From positions 248,001 through 312,000 of the forward strand of contig CAVTEP010000006.1 of the NCBI GenBank assembly GCA_963733915.1: a stretch of 64,000 nt of DNA, in the 5' to 3' direction. The notes under the pieces are model-generated. The model did no database searches and was not told where the DNA came from. It saw only the letters and a list, made by a program, of their open reading frames with translations. Below, one piece after another: positions 17,755-27,000 of this stretch (the stretch's first letter is position 1; each line of letters begins with the position of its first letter). Source of the DNA: Sulfomarinibacter sp963733915 (GTDB lineage: Bacteria > Acidobacteriota > Thermoanaerobaculia > Thermoanaerobaculales > Sulfomarinibacteraceae). Made by a program: the position numbers and the translations under genes.

Positions 17755-18180
17755 ATGGGATCGACCAGCTCGATCGTGCTGCTCGGGGCAGGAACCGCGA
17801 TTCTGGCCGCGCTGATGACCACCGGTCTCTTGTGGCTGGTCGGCGGGCGTCTCCTGCAATCTCGGTTGAAATCGATTATCGACGACGCCGCCGAGGTGGT
17901 TGCGGCCAAGGTCCGGCGCGCCGTCCTCGACGCGGTCGAAGAAGCTCTGCCGCAGGTTCGGCGGGAGGTGGCCCGCGGAGTCGGAGAGGCCGGAGAGTCG
18001 ATCCTCCCGCGGCTGCGGGAGCAGGTGCGATCGGGGATCACCGACGGCGTTGCGTCAGCTCTGACCGGTGGGGCGGTGAGCAAGGTCGGTGAGGATATCC
18101 TCCGCAAGAGCGGCGGCGTCATCGATGCCGGCCTCGACCTGATTCTCGGACCGAGAAGCCGCGAAGACGACGAAACCTGA
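17755..18180 (+). CDS. Small membrane-anchored helical protein following oleD
   Basis: About 141 residues. One N-terminal membrane helix (SIVLLGAGTAILAALMTTGLLWLVGG), then amphipathic Ala/Val/Arg/Glu-rich helices and a Gly-rich end. No domain recognised. Start ATG 17755 preferred over TTG 17743 because GGGGGC precedes it. It follows oleD by 12 bases on the same strand and is probably co-transcribed. It could anchor the soluble Ole enzymes, which are known to form large complexes, to the membrane; that is inference from position and topology only. Confidence 0.65.
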   Translation: MGSTSSIVLLGAGTAILAALMTTGLLWLVGGRLLQSRLKSIIDDAAEVVAAKVRRAVLDAVEEALPQVRREVARGVGEAGESILPRLREQVRSGITDGVASALTGGAVSKVGEDILRKSGGVIDAGLDLILGPRSREDDET

Positions 18181-18351
18181 AGATTTGCTCGTTTGAGGAG
18201 ATCTGCAGTCCGTTTTTCGTTCTCCACATTGTAGCGCCAAAGTGATATTCTTCTCGGGCACGGCGAACTCGTGCAAATTTTCACACGCCCGACGCGTGGC
18301 GCGCGACGGATCACGTCGAAACGGGTCGGCTGCGGTAACAGGAGGATGGCG

Positions 18352-19362
18352 ATGCTCAAAAAAATCGGTCTCATCGGCGGCGGATACATCGGTGGCGTGC
18401 TGACCCAGGAGATAGTCCAACGGCGGCTGGCGCGCGAGGTCGGTCTGGTGGATCCGGCCCCTTTTGTCAATCCGGATGACCCGCCGGAGCGGCAAGAGGT
18501 CACCAAAAAGCAGTCGGTCTCGAAGGGCAAATGCCTTGATATCGCGGAGGGAACCCCCACGATACGTTCGGATGTCCGTTGCATTGGCTCCAAGGATTAT
18601 TCGGCGATCGCCGACGCGGAGCTCATCATCAACACCGCGGGCGTACCACGCAAGGCGCGACCCGACGGCACCTTCCCGACCCGCGAAGAGCTTCTCACGA
18701 TCAATCTCAAGGTCACCAAACAGGTCGCCGAGGGGATCAAGGAATTCTGCCCGAAGGCCACCATCATCTCGATCGCCAATCCCCTCGACGCAATTGTCTA
18801 CACGCTCGACAAGGCCCTTGCGCCGCCCAAAAACAAGCTCTTCGGCATGGCCGGACAGCTCGATTCGGCCCGCTACTGCTATTTCGTCGCCGAGGCCGCC
18901 AACGTGTCGGTCGAGAACGTCACCGCGATGGTGCTCGGCGGTCACGGTGATGACATGGTGCCGGTGCGGTCTTCGTGTCAGGTCGCGGGCATTCCGGTGG
19001 CCAAGTTTGTCGACGACGCGACCCTGGCAGCCATAGAGACCCGTACCCGCAAGGCGGGCGGTGAGGTGGTGGGTCTGCTCGGGTTCGGATCGGCGTTCGT
19101 GTCGCCGGCCTGGGCGGCGCTCGAGATGGCCGAGGCGATCATCTTCGATAAGCGCAAGATCATTCCGGTCTGCGCCAAGCTCGAGGGCGAGTATGGCGTC
19201 AACGGCCTCTTCGTCGGGGTGCCCGCGATCGTCGGCGCCAACGGGGTCGAGAAGGTCATCGAGCTCGACCTCACCAAAGCCGAAAAAGAAGCGTTTGCCA
19301 AGTCGATAACCGCGGTCAGCAAGACCTGCGGCGAAGTGGACACGATGCTCGCCAGTCTCTGA
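18352..19362 (+). CDS. mdh: Malate/lactate dehydrogenase-family NAD-dependent dehydrogenase, probably malate dehydrogenase
   Basis: 336 residues. Rossmann motif GLIGGGYIGG at the N-terminus, Arg-containing substrate loop NTAGVPRKARPDG, SIANPLDAIVYT, and catalytic His in VLGGHGDDMVP, as in malate dehydrogenases. The region after the NAD-binding Asp is about 15-20 residues longer than usual (FVNPDDPPERQEV...). Start ATG 18352 is preferred over 18346 because AGGAGG then lies six bases upstream. Malate to oxaloacetate fits the TCA-cycle genes at 27-33 kb. It is followed by a strong terminator at 19386. Confidence 0.88.
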   Translation: MLKKIGLIGGGYIGGVLTQEIVQRRLAREVGLVDPAPFVNPDDPPERQEVTKKQSVSKGKCLDIAEGTPTIRSDVRCIGSKDYSAIADAELIINTAGVPRKARPDGTFPTREELLTINLKVTKQVAEGIKEFCPKATIISIANPLDAIVYTLDKALAPPKNKLFGMAGQLDSARYCYFVAEAANVSVENVTAMVLGGHGDDMVPVRSSCQVAGIPVAKFVDDATLAAIETRTRKAGGEVVGLLGFGSAFVSPAWAALEMAEAIIFDKRKIIPVCAKLEGEYGVNGLFVGVPAIVGANGVEKVIELDLTKAEKEAFAKSITAVSKTCGEVDTMLASL

Positions 19363-19385
19363 TCGAAGCTTCAAATCGATCGACG

Positions 19386-19416
19386 ACGCCCCCATTTTTT
19401 CAGGGGGCGTTTTTTT
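19386..19416 (+). terminator. Rho-independent terminator of mdh
   Basis: An 8-bp stem ACGCCCCC (19386-19393) / GGGGGCGT (19403-19410) with a T-rich loop is followed by six further T residues. It lies 24 bases after the mdh stop and just before word array B. Confidence 0.9.
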
Positions 19417-19428
19417 GTCGTTCGGTAA

Positions 19429-19466
19429 AACGTCCTAACGTTTTAACGTTAAAACGTTTAAACGTT
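19429..19466. repeat. Word array B: five AACGTT-type words in exact 8-bp phase
   Basis: Words begin at 19429 (AACGTC), 19437, 19445, 19453 and 19461, each exactly 8 bp apart; the two bases between vary. It lies between the mdh terminator and the pfkA promoter, and the last word overlaps the proposed -35 hexamer at 19465. Confidence 0.88.
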
Positions 19467-19493
19467 GTCGAGCGGCGTCGGATACGCTAGAAT
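19465..19493 (+). promoter_or_regulatory. Promoter for pfkA overlapping word array B
   Basis: TTGTCG (19465-19470, four of six consensus) and TAGAAT (19488-19493, five of six) are separated by exactly 17 bases. The -35 shares two bases with the last AACGTT word. The ribosome site GGAGGT and ATG follow at 19510 and 19519. Confidence 0.6.
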
Positions 19494-19518
19494 TCGTCGG
19501 AGTTTCACTGGAGGTCGC

Positions 19519-20628
19519 ATGACGGAGGCGATTCGAAGGATCGCAATCAATACCGGCGGCGGAGACGCTCCCGGCCTGAACGCGGTCATCCGTTCCATCG
19601 TCCTGTCGGCGCTCCGCCGGGGTTGGGAAGTGCTGGGGATCCGCAAGGGCTACGAGGGCCTCCTCGACACCTCGAAGATCCTCCAGCTCGACCGCGATTC
19701 GGTCCGGGGCATCACCCACTTGGGAGGGACCATCCTCGGCACCACCAATCGCAACAGCCCCTTCGAGTATCCGGTCAAGCTCCCGGGCGGCGAGATGGGT
19801 CTGGTCGACCGGTCGGACGAGGTGGTGGAGAACTTCCGCCGACTCAAGATCGACGCCCTTATCGCAATCGGCGGCGATGGGTCGATGAAGATCGCGAACG
19901 GCCTGGTCAAGAAGGGTCTACCAATCGTGGGTGTGCCGAAGACCATCGACAACGATCTCTCGGGAACGGTGATCACCTTCGGCTTTGACACCGCGGTCAC
20001 CGTCGCCACCGAGGCCATCGACCGGCTGCACTCGACCGCCGAAGCTCACGAGCGGGTGTTCGTGGTCGAGGTCATGGGTCGTTACGCCGGTTGGATCGCG
20101 CTCCATTCGGGTGTTTCAGCGACCGCGGATGTCGTGCTCATCCCCGAGATCCCCTACGACATCGGCGCCGTTTGCGACAAGATCATGGACCGCGAGGCCA
20201 GAGGCCGCCGATTCTCGATCGTCGTGGCCGCCGAGGGGGCGCGACCGGTCGGCGGCGAGATGGTGACGAGGGACCAGGGCGCCGGCCGCGATCGGCTGCT
20301 TGGTGGGATCGGTGTGCGATTGGCCGAGGAGATCCAGGAGAAAACGGGCAAGGAGACGCGCACCGTCGTGCTTGGCCACCTCCAGCGCGGTGGCGGCCCG
20401 ACCACCTTCGATCGGCTTCTCGCCCTGCGCTTCGGCGCGGCCGCGGTGCGGATGGTCGACGAACGGCGATTTGACGTGATGGTTGCCCTCGACCCGCCGA
20501 CTGTCCTGGCGGTGCCCCTCGATGAGGCGACACAGCGCATGAAATCGGTGCCGCTGGACTGCGACACCATGCTGACGGCAAGGGACCTCGGGATCAGTTT
20601 TGGCGACGATGGAGGAGGCGGAGCGTAG
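19519..20628 (+). CDS. pfkA: 6-phosphofructokinase, group III type
   Basis: 369 residues from ATG 19519 (GGAGGTCGC just upstream). PFK signatures: NTGGGDAPGLNAVIR, IGGDGSMKIA, VPKTIDNDL, and EVMGRYAGWIAL. The substrate-determining pair is Gly (GGDGS) with Lys (PKTIDND). By the established position-104/124 rule, Gly104 favours ATP while Lys124 is shared with PPi-dependent enzymes, so this is the mixed group III class known from actinobacterial ATP-PFKs. It catalyses fructose 6-phosphate to fructose 1,6-bisphosphate. It is isolated from other glycolytic genes here and abuts a small unknown gene. Confidence 0.92.
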   Translation: MTEAIRRIAINTGGGDAPGLNAVIRSIVLSALRRGWEVLGIRKGYEGLLDTSKILQLDRDSVRGITHLGGTILGTTNRNSPFEYPVKLPGGEMGLVDRSDEVVENFRRLKIDALIAIGGDGSMKIANGLVKKGLPIVGVPKTIDNDLSGTVITFGFDTAVTVATEAIDRLHSTAEAHERVFVVEVMGRYAGWIALHSGVSATADVVLIPEIPYDIGAVCDKIMDREARGRRFSIVVAAEGARPVGGEMVTRDQGAGRDRLLGGIGVRLAEEIQEKTGKETRTVVLGHLQRGGGPTTFDRLLALRFGAAAVRMVDERRFDVMVALDPPTVLAVPLDEATQRMKSVPLDCDTMLTARDLGISFGDDGGGGA

Positions 20629-20964
20629 ATGATCGTTTCTGCCTGGTATGACGGCCACAGCACCTACGGACTGCGAGTCCTGGAGGCCAATGTGAGCCTG
20701 TTTTTCAGGCCCGAGTGGGAGACGGTGTCGATCTACTTTCCGGGTGAAAAGGAGCCGGCGGTCATTTCGCTGACCTCGAGCTTTTGGGAGGGCTCACCGG
20801 AGCTGCGGTCTCCGCGCATCAAGTCGTTTTTCGTGCGCCACGATCTGACGCCCTGGAAAAAGAACCTGCCCCCTAACTTCGAGCTGGTACCGCTGGGGGA
20901 GGGGGTGTTTCGTCTCGAGTGGATCGTCGCACCGCGCGGCCAGCCGACGCTTCCTCTCGACTGA
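20629..20964 (+). CDS. Hypothetical protein directly after pfkA
   Basis: 111 residues, ATG immediately after the pfkA stop, with GGAGGAGGCGGAG inside the pfkA end as ribosome site, so the two are translationally linked. Mixed beta/alpha composition, Trp-rich (WYDGHST, SSFWEG, TPWKKNLP, LEWIV), no signal peptide or membrane helix. No family recognised. It ends four bases before the stop of the opposing secreted-protein gene. Confidence 0.7.
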   Translation: MIVSAWYDGHSTYGLRVLEANVSLFFRPEWETVSIYFPGEKEPAVISLTSSFWEGSPELRSPRIKSFFVRHDLTPWKKNLPPNFELVPLGEGVFRLEWIVAPRGQPTLPLD

Positions 20965-20968
20965 CCGG

Positions 20969-21814
20969 TCAGTAATCGGCGAGTGGAACCGGCGTCACGG
21001 TGCGCGGATCGCCGCTCGCGCGGTCGATTACCGAGGCGTAGATGGCGAGCGGTCCGTCGACGTCGATTCGGGCGAGGAAGCTCTCGATGTTGCCGCAAGG
21101 CGTATCCTCGTCCACCGAGGGGGAGAGCCGGAGTTGGCTCCAGCTGAAGGGCGGGATCTCCAGCTGGTAGGGAAGGCTGACGTCACGGCCGTTGACCCTC
21201 AGGACCCGGCGCCCCTCGTGGGGAACGTCGAGTAAGACGTGCACGGGTTCGGGCCCCGGGTTGGTGAAGCCGACAAATGTGTCGAAGGCCGGGCTGGCAC
21301 AGGGCTTCCGGTGCCACATGAGGGCCGGGAGCAGGTGGCTGCCGGCGCCCGGAAGCTGCTCTCTCGGGATCGCTTCGAAAGCTTCGCCCCGACCCGAAAG
21401 CACGGCCGGCGATCCTCGGTCCTCGGATGCGGCGAGGTTGACGAGCCTGCTGGTCACGTGCACCGGTCCGTCGGCGCGCAACACAAGCCCGCCGCTGGCT
21501 GTTTGGGCGCATCCGAGATCCGTGGCGAGACCTGCGGCGGACCACACCACGGCCGATTGCGGCGGCACGACCCGCGTCGGCGGCATGAAGAAATCGCATG
21601 GCGTCGGCTTGACGATGGCGCCCGGGAGGAATCGCGCCAGCTCCACCTGGACCGGGATGTCGGTGGGGTTTGTGAGGTAGAGCTCAGAGCTCCAGAAGCC
21701 GCCCGTTCGACCCTCGAGGTTGAGGGCGAAGACCGGAAGGACGAGCTCGCCGGCCGCAGCCGGCAGCGCCGAAATCGCGAACAGCATAAGCGACAGAGCA
21801 CAACGGGATCTCAT
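20969..21814 (-). CDS. Secreted beta-rich protein of unknown function
   Basis: 281 residues from ATG 21814, where the sequence opens with a signal peptide (MRSRCALSLMLFAISALPAAAG). The mature part is beta-rich with paired cysteines (TPCDFF, DLGCAQT, KPCASP, DTPCGN), and two segments look like adhesion or Ig-like strands (SSELYLTNPTDIPVQVELARF; FVGFTNPGPEPVHVLLDV), each describing a strand-turn-strand with NPT/NPG turns. Probably a periplasmic or exported structural protein with disulfides. No enzyme motif seen. Confidence 0.72.
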   Translation of the reverse strand: MRSRCALSLMLFAISALPAAAGELVLPVFALNLEGRTGGFWSSELYLTNPTDIPVQVELARFLPGAIVKPTPCDFFMPPTRVVPPQSAVVWSAAGLATDLGCAQTASGGLVLRADGPVHVTSRLVNLAASEDRGSPAVLSGRGEAFEAIPREQLPGAGSHLLPALMWHRKPCASPAFDTFVGFTNPGPEPVHVLLDVPHEGRRVLRVNGRDVSLPYQLEIPPFSWSQLRLSPSVDEDTPCGNIESFLARIDVDGPLAIYASVIDRASGDPRTVTPVPLADY

Positions 21815-21932
21815 GCAGTGCGGCCCTCCAACCGGACAACGGTCCCGGCCTTCCATTGTATACGTTTCTCGCCTGAGCTGCGTTGAGCCGCCGGGCGCGA
21901 AAAGTGGTTAGAATCACCCGCTGGAGGACGAT

Positions 21933-22811
21933 ATGGATCGACCACACGGAGCCTTTGCCCCGGTGCCGACACCGCTGGGCCGAGATCTCTCATTTGATGC
22001 CGGGGCGCAACGGGCGCACTTCGCATGGCTCGCCTCGCAGGGGCTCGACGGCGTCCTCGTCCTTGGCACCAACGGTGAGTTTCCGTCATTCACCCTGGCC
22101 GAACGAACAGAGGTGGCCGAGGCGGCCGCGGTCGCAAGCGGGAAGCTGCAGCTGATGTTGGGGGTCGGCTCGTGCGCCGTGGGGGAGGCCGTCGAGATGA
22201 CGCGGGTGGCGGAGAGCAACGGCTACGCTTCGGTCCTCTGCCCGCCACCCTTCTATTTCCGTTCCGCGACGACGACCGGATTGGCGGCCTTCTTTGCCGA
22301 GGTCCTGGACCGGTCGCGGTTGCCAGTTCTGCTCTATCACATTCCACAGGTCACCGGGATCCCCATCTCGGACGAGCTTCTCCGCCTTATCGATGGACAT
22401 GAGAATCTCGCCGGGGTCAAGGACAGCTCCGGAGATCCGGCGGAGCAGCGGAGGTTGACGCAGCGCTTTGCAGGTCGCATCTACATGGTCGGCAATGACC
22501 GGCTGGTGACCGCCTGTCTCGAGGCAGGCGGTGTCGGCAGCATCACCGCCGCCGCCAGCGTTGCTCCCGCGTTGGTCCACGCCGTACAGTGCGGAGAGGC
22601 GGAGCAGACCGGTCTTGGCGAGCTCAGGGCGCTGCTCGAGGACTACGGACTCGGAGCATCTGTCAAGGCGCTGCTTCGACATTCCGGTCTCGGAGCATTC
22701 GCCACCCGGCCGCCGCTGGTCGGGATCGATCGCGCAGAGGAGGACGAGCTGTGGGCGGCGTACTGCAGCCTGGTGCCGCCCGAACACCGGCCGAAATCGT
22801 TAGAACGTTAG
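21933..22811 (+). CDS. DapA/NanA-superfamily class I aldolase or synthase
   Basis: 292 residues, TIM-barrel DHDPS/N-acetylneuraminate-lyase family. Schiff-base Lys163 in GVKDSSGD and Tyr135 in LLYHIPQVTG are present; the phosphate/carboxylate loop reads LGTNGEFPS rather than the GTTGE of true DapA. This favours a 2-keto-acid aldolase (2-keto-3-deoxygluconate or 4-hydroxy-2-oxoglutarate type) over lysine biosynthesis; substrate unresolved. A TAGAAT hexamer at 21910 and GGAGG before the ATG mark the 5' end. Its last three codons and stop lie in the first AACGTT words of array C. Confidence 0.85.
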   Translation: MDRPHGAFAPVPTPLGRDLSFDAGAQRAHFAWLASQGLDGVLVLGTNGEFPSFTLAERTEVAEAAAVASGKLQLMLGVGSCAVGEAVEMTRVAESNGYASVLCPPPFYFRSATTTGLAAFFAEVLDRSRLPVLLYHIPQVTGIPISDELLRLIDGHENLAGVKDSSGDPAEQRRLTQRFAGRIYMVGNDRLVTACLEAGGVGSITAAASVAPALVHAVQCGEAEQTGLGELRALLEDYGLGASVKALLRHSGLGAFATRPPLVGIDRAEEDELWAAYCSLVPPEHRPKSLER

Positions 22812-22983
22812 AACGTTACACGTTGGAACGTTGGCGCGTCTCGGCGGCCCACACCCGAGCGCGAAAAGGAGAAAAGGAGAAAAGGGGAAAAGGAGAAAAG
22901 GGGACCACCCAACCTCCCCTCCGCACCTTTTCTCCTCTGCCCGAAACGGACGGGCGAGTGAGAGGTTCTAACGTTCAAACGTT
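22798..22983. repeat. Word array C: nested AACGTT and GAAAAGG arrays around a GCGGAGGGG core
   Basis: Left arm: AACGTT-type words at 22804, 22812, 22819 (CACGTT) and 22828. Inside it: GAAAAGG five times in exact 8-bp phase at 22863, 22871, 22879, 22887 and 22895. The core CCTCCCCTCCGC (22913-22924; GCGGAGGGG on the minus strand) follows, then the reverse complement of the GA word (CCTTTTCTCCTC), then AACGTT at 22970 and 22978. It lies between convergent genes and supplies the stop codon of the aldolase gene. Confidence 0.85.
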
Positions 22984-23970
22984 TCAAGGTCTTGATGCGG
23001 ACAGGACGAGTTTTCCGAAGATCTCACCTGCAGCAAGCAGTCGGTGCGCCTCTGCCGCCTCCTCGAAAGGCATGGCGCGATCGACAATCGGGCGGATCGC
23101 CCCGCTCTCGAGATCGGCGCCGAAGCGATCGACAAAGGCCGCGATGATGCGACCCTTTTCCTCCACCGGTCGAGCGCGAAGGGTCGAGCCGGTGATCGAG
23201 ACCCGTCGACGCATCAGCCGTGAGAGATCGAGCTCTGCCCTGGCCCCGCCCTGGAGGCCGATGACGACCAGGCGGCCGCCGGGGGCGAGGATCTCGAGGT
23301 GGCGTTCGAGATAGGGCGCGCCGATGCAGTCGAGCACGACGTCAACGCCGCGTCCATCGGTGAAATCGAGGGCTCCGGCGGCGAAGTCCTGGTTCCGGTG
23401 GTTGAATGCGGCGTCGGCGCCGAGCTCCGTACACCGCCGGCAACGATCGTCAGAGCCGGCGGTCACCAGGACCTTCGCCCCCGCGGCCCCGGCCAGTTGG
23501 ATGGCCGCGGTACCGACGCCGCCGCTGCCGCCGTGGACGAGGGCGGTGGCGCCAGGCTCGAGGCCGCCGATGAGAAAGAGGTTGAGAAAGGCGGTTACGA
23601 AGACCTCGGGCACAGCCGCCGCCTCGAGGTCGGTCATCGTTTCCGGCGTGCGCAGGACACACGAGGCCGGAGCGACAGCTTCCGTGGCGTAGCCGCCACC
23701 GGCGAGGAGGGCCATCACCCGATCGCCGCCCGACAGTCCCTCGACCTCGTTCCCGACCTCGAGCACCGTCCCAGCACACTCGAGACCGAGGATTTCGGAA
23801 GCTCCCGGCGGTGGTGGATAGAGCCCGCGCCGCTGCAGGAGGTCGGCCCGGTTGACCCCGGCGCCAGCGACCGAGATCCGGACCTCTCGTTCGCCGATTC
23901 CGGGCGCCGGCACCTCGGCCACCCGCAACACATCCTCGTCGCCGGGACGGTCGAAGACCACCGCACGCAT
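22984..23970 (-). CDS. Zinc-independent NAD(P)H:quinone oxidoreductase (PIG3-like MDR family)
   Basis: 328 residues, medium-chain dehydrogenase/reductase fold. N-terminal GroES-like domain (AGAGVNRADLLQRRGLYPPP, GLECAGTV), then a Rossmann domain with HGGSGGVGTAAIQLA; the Cys ligands of zinc alcohol dehydrogenases are absent. The NRADLLQRRG motif matches the TP53I3/PIG3 quinone-reductase group. It probably reduces quinones or enones with NADPH in the cytoplasm. It stands alone, convergent with the aldolase across word array C. Confidence 0.9.
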   Translation of the reverse strand: MRAVVFDRPGDEDVLRVAEVPAPGIGEREVRISVAGAGVNRADLLQRRGLYPPPPGASEILGLECAGTVLEVGNEVEGLSGGDRVMALLAGGGYATEAVAPASCVLRTPETMTDLEAAAVPEVFVTAFLNLFLIGGLEPGATALVHGGSGGVGTAAIQLAGAAGAKVLVTAGSDDRCRRCTELGADAAFNHRNQDFAAGALDFTDGRGVDVVLDCIGAPYLERHLEILAPGGRLVVIGLQGGARAELDLSRLMRRRVSITGSTLRARPVEEKGRIIAAFVDRFGADLESGAIRPIVDRAMPFEEAAEAHRLLAAGEIFGKLVLSASRP

Positions 23971-24011
23971 GACGCGAATATAACCCGTTTTGGCGAGAGA
24001 CTGCGACCGGA

Positions 24012-24040
24012 TTGCAATATATGTCCGCGAAAGTTATAGT
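24012..24040 (+). promoter_or_regulatory. Promoter of the CxCG secreted-protein gene
   Basis: TTGCAA (24012-24017) and TATAGT (24035-24040) are exactly 17 bases apart and match consensus at four and five positions. GGAGG and the ATG at 24066 follow. Confidence 0.65.
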
Positions 24041-24065
24041 CGTTTGGAACCCAGCGGAGGACAGA

Positions 24066-27000
24066 ATGAGCAGATCGAACCGGTTGCGGTGCGCCGCCGT
24101 ATTTGTGGTGGCGGTGCTGACGAGTGGTTCCGTGGACGCCGCCGGAGGATCGCTCTCCGGGGTCGTTGTCGAGGCGATGGAAGCCGGTGACGGCACATCA
24201 TCGCTGCGGGTCCAGGTCGGTGAACATGGCGATGCGCCGATCTCCGAAGTCCGGATGGACTTCGGCAAGCGGACCGCGCGAGACACCGAGGTCGCGCTGC
24301 TGCCATCCGGGTGGCAGGCGGAGCTTGACGGGGGCACCATCGGACTTCGCGGTCCGGATGTCGATCCTCCGGTCTACCTGCGTCTGACTCCCGCTCCCGG
24401 GGCCACGATTCCCGACGAGGTCGGCGTCCAGGTGTTTACGGGCGGCGACCGCGTGTACAGGGAGCGGGTGCCATTGGTATTTCGGGAGGCGCCGACGACC
24501 GATATCGACGATCTCGACAGCGTGATCATCCTGCCGCCGTCCATCGCTCCTGGTGAAACCATAACCGCCACGGTCGTCGACCCGACCCGCGCGCCGGCAG
24601 ACGGCCGGTGGAGTCTTGGCGGCAATGACGGGCAGTCAACCGGTAACCAGCTCGCTGGGGCGAGCGGGTATTCGCTCCAGTTCCCGGTGCCCGGGGGCAT
24701 CCAGCCCGGCTCACCGATCGAGGTGGTTTTCGTGGATCCGTGGGGCGAGACGACTATCGACACGGACGTGGGCGCGGATTTCAGGATCGCGGCGCCGGAC
24801 GGAGAATCGTCGGCACCGCGAATCGATGGTTCGCAACGCTACGTTTTTCTCGATCAGACCGCTTGCGTCTGCGGCAACTTTCCGACCGTCGAGTCACGGA
24901 GCGGTCTGATTGTCGACGGCCTGCCGGTCGGCGAACCGGTCGCGGCCTCGTCGTCGGTCGTGGTGATCCGGCTGCCCGAAGGGACCGGCCCCGGGGGCCA
25001 CGCGGTGACCGGCGACCCCGGGCGGGGCTTCGCACGCGAGATTGAGACGGAGCTCGTGGCGCTGCAGCTTTCGGGCAGCATCGACCGGGAGCTCTTGCTG
25101 CGGGGGCAGTCGACACCGATGCACATCGTCATCGAGGGCGCCGAGGAGCCCCTGGACCTGATGCTCACCAACCACACACCCGAGATCATCGCCCTCGAAG
25201 GCGGTGACGAGGGCGTGGTGACGACCTCGGGAGGCGCCAGCAACACGGTCGAGCGCCAGGTGCGAGGGGTCCAACCTGGTGACTTCAACATCAGCTACCG
25301 GATGGCAAGCGATGCCTGTCCGTGCGGCCCGGACGAGGGAGAAGCGACGTCTCCGCCGTCCGACGCCCCGAATCTACAAACGGGCTATCCGTTGCCGGCA
25401 GACGTCACCGTCGAGTCGGCGCGGGGAACCGGCCGCACCACCGGCCATATCGCCACCCTCGAAATCCGCAACGACGGCAGCGAAGCGGTGGTGTTCCCCG
25501 ACCGGCTGTTGCTGATACCGGGGACTGGGAAGTATCAGGGCTACGTCGTACCGGATGGCGGGGGGACCACCGTGGAACCGGGGACGACGGCGACGGTGCC
25601 GCTCGAAGGCTACTGTACGGATGTTCGCAAGCCGGCTGTGCCGAGCGGAGAGTCGATGCCCGGGGTCGACGAGTGGATCGTCCCCACCGACCCGAGCCGA
25701 CCGCTGCCGCAGCCGACGGATCCTGGTTTCCAATCCGGGAGTGAGGAGGCGCGGATCCTCGGCGCGTTCGAGGCCATCGAACAGGCGACCGAGGAATTGC
25801 AGTCAAGTGGCGAGCTGAACACGCCGTTCTCATCCGATCCCGAACGCGAGCGCGAGGCGGTGATCCAGCAGACGCTGTGGCGCTACACGTCGGAGCTCAG
25901 TGGTGATCCCTACACCAGAGACGATTTTTCCGAGCGCCTCGAGGCGCAGTACGAGGAACGCACCGGCACCGATATTTCGTCCGCCCCGGCGGAGGACCGG
26001 GAACGCCTCGAGCGGGGCGTCGACGATTTCTGGTCCGCCTTCGAGCTGGTCGGTTCGGCAGCCAAGATTCCGGTCTCTGACGAAACGACGCCGACGACGA
26101 CGCCGGATAGCGTGCCGGTTGCGACCGAAAAGCCGCCTTGCGAGATCGACCGTTCGATGGAGCACTCGGAGGCGGACAGTGAGTTCAAAATGTCGGAAAG
26201 CTACAAGGACGAGGACAAGCGGGCCAATCTGCGCGAGTGGTTCAGTGATCTGCCAGACATTTCGAGCGCGCCCGAGGGCGGTACCTTCGAGGCCACCCGG
26301 TACCCGGCGTCGTCGTGGGCGGTGGCGGGCCGTGACTTTATCGGCGGCTACACCAACGCGGTCGCCAAACACGTCTACATGGAGGCGGGCGGCGGCACCG
26401 ATTGGGTATGGTCGACCGAGCTCATCTCAGTCGACGCGGATTCGAACGGCACCCACACGATGACGGTTGAGCCACCGCCGGGGGGCGAGTGCGAGACCCT
26501 CGTGGTCGGCGCGGGGGGTGGGGTGGTCGAGGCATGGAGCAATACGATCGATCCGATCGCCCACACCCGCAATATCGTCGAAGCGCTTCGCATCGTCCGT
26601 GATCTGACCGTCATCGTGGTGTCGGTGGCGCTCGCGCCGGCGACCGCCGGAGCGTCATTGGCAGTGGGTGTCGGCACCATGATTGCCACCAAGGCTTTTG
26701 ACGGTGAGTTCAGCTCGGACGCCAACGCGGCGGTCGCGGTCGAGGGACGAATGCAGGTTCAGGCGGGACGCAGGCGGGTGCAGCTCGACGCCAACAGCCG
26801 CTCCACCCTCTCCAACGACGGCGATGTCGAGTCCGACGCGGCGAAGGCCGCGGTCGGTGAGACCTCGGACTCGCATCCCACGACCATCTCTGTGACCACG
26901 AGTGGTCTGTCTGCTCTCAAATCTCGGGCCGAGAGCAACGGCATAGCCGAGGGAACCATCGAAAGCCAGATCGGGGTCGCGATCGTCGCGTTCTGCCGCT

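Noticed and set aside
19429..19466. AACGTT array considered as a CRISPR or integron-like repeat
   Set aside because: Units are 8 bp with 2-bp variable gaps, with no spacers and no cas or integrase genes nearby.
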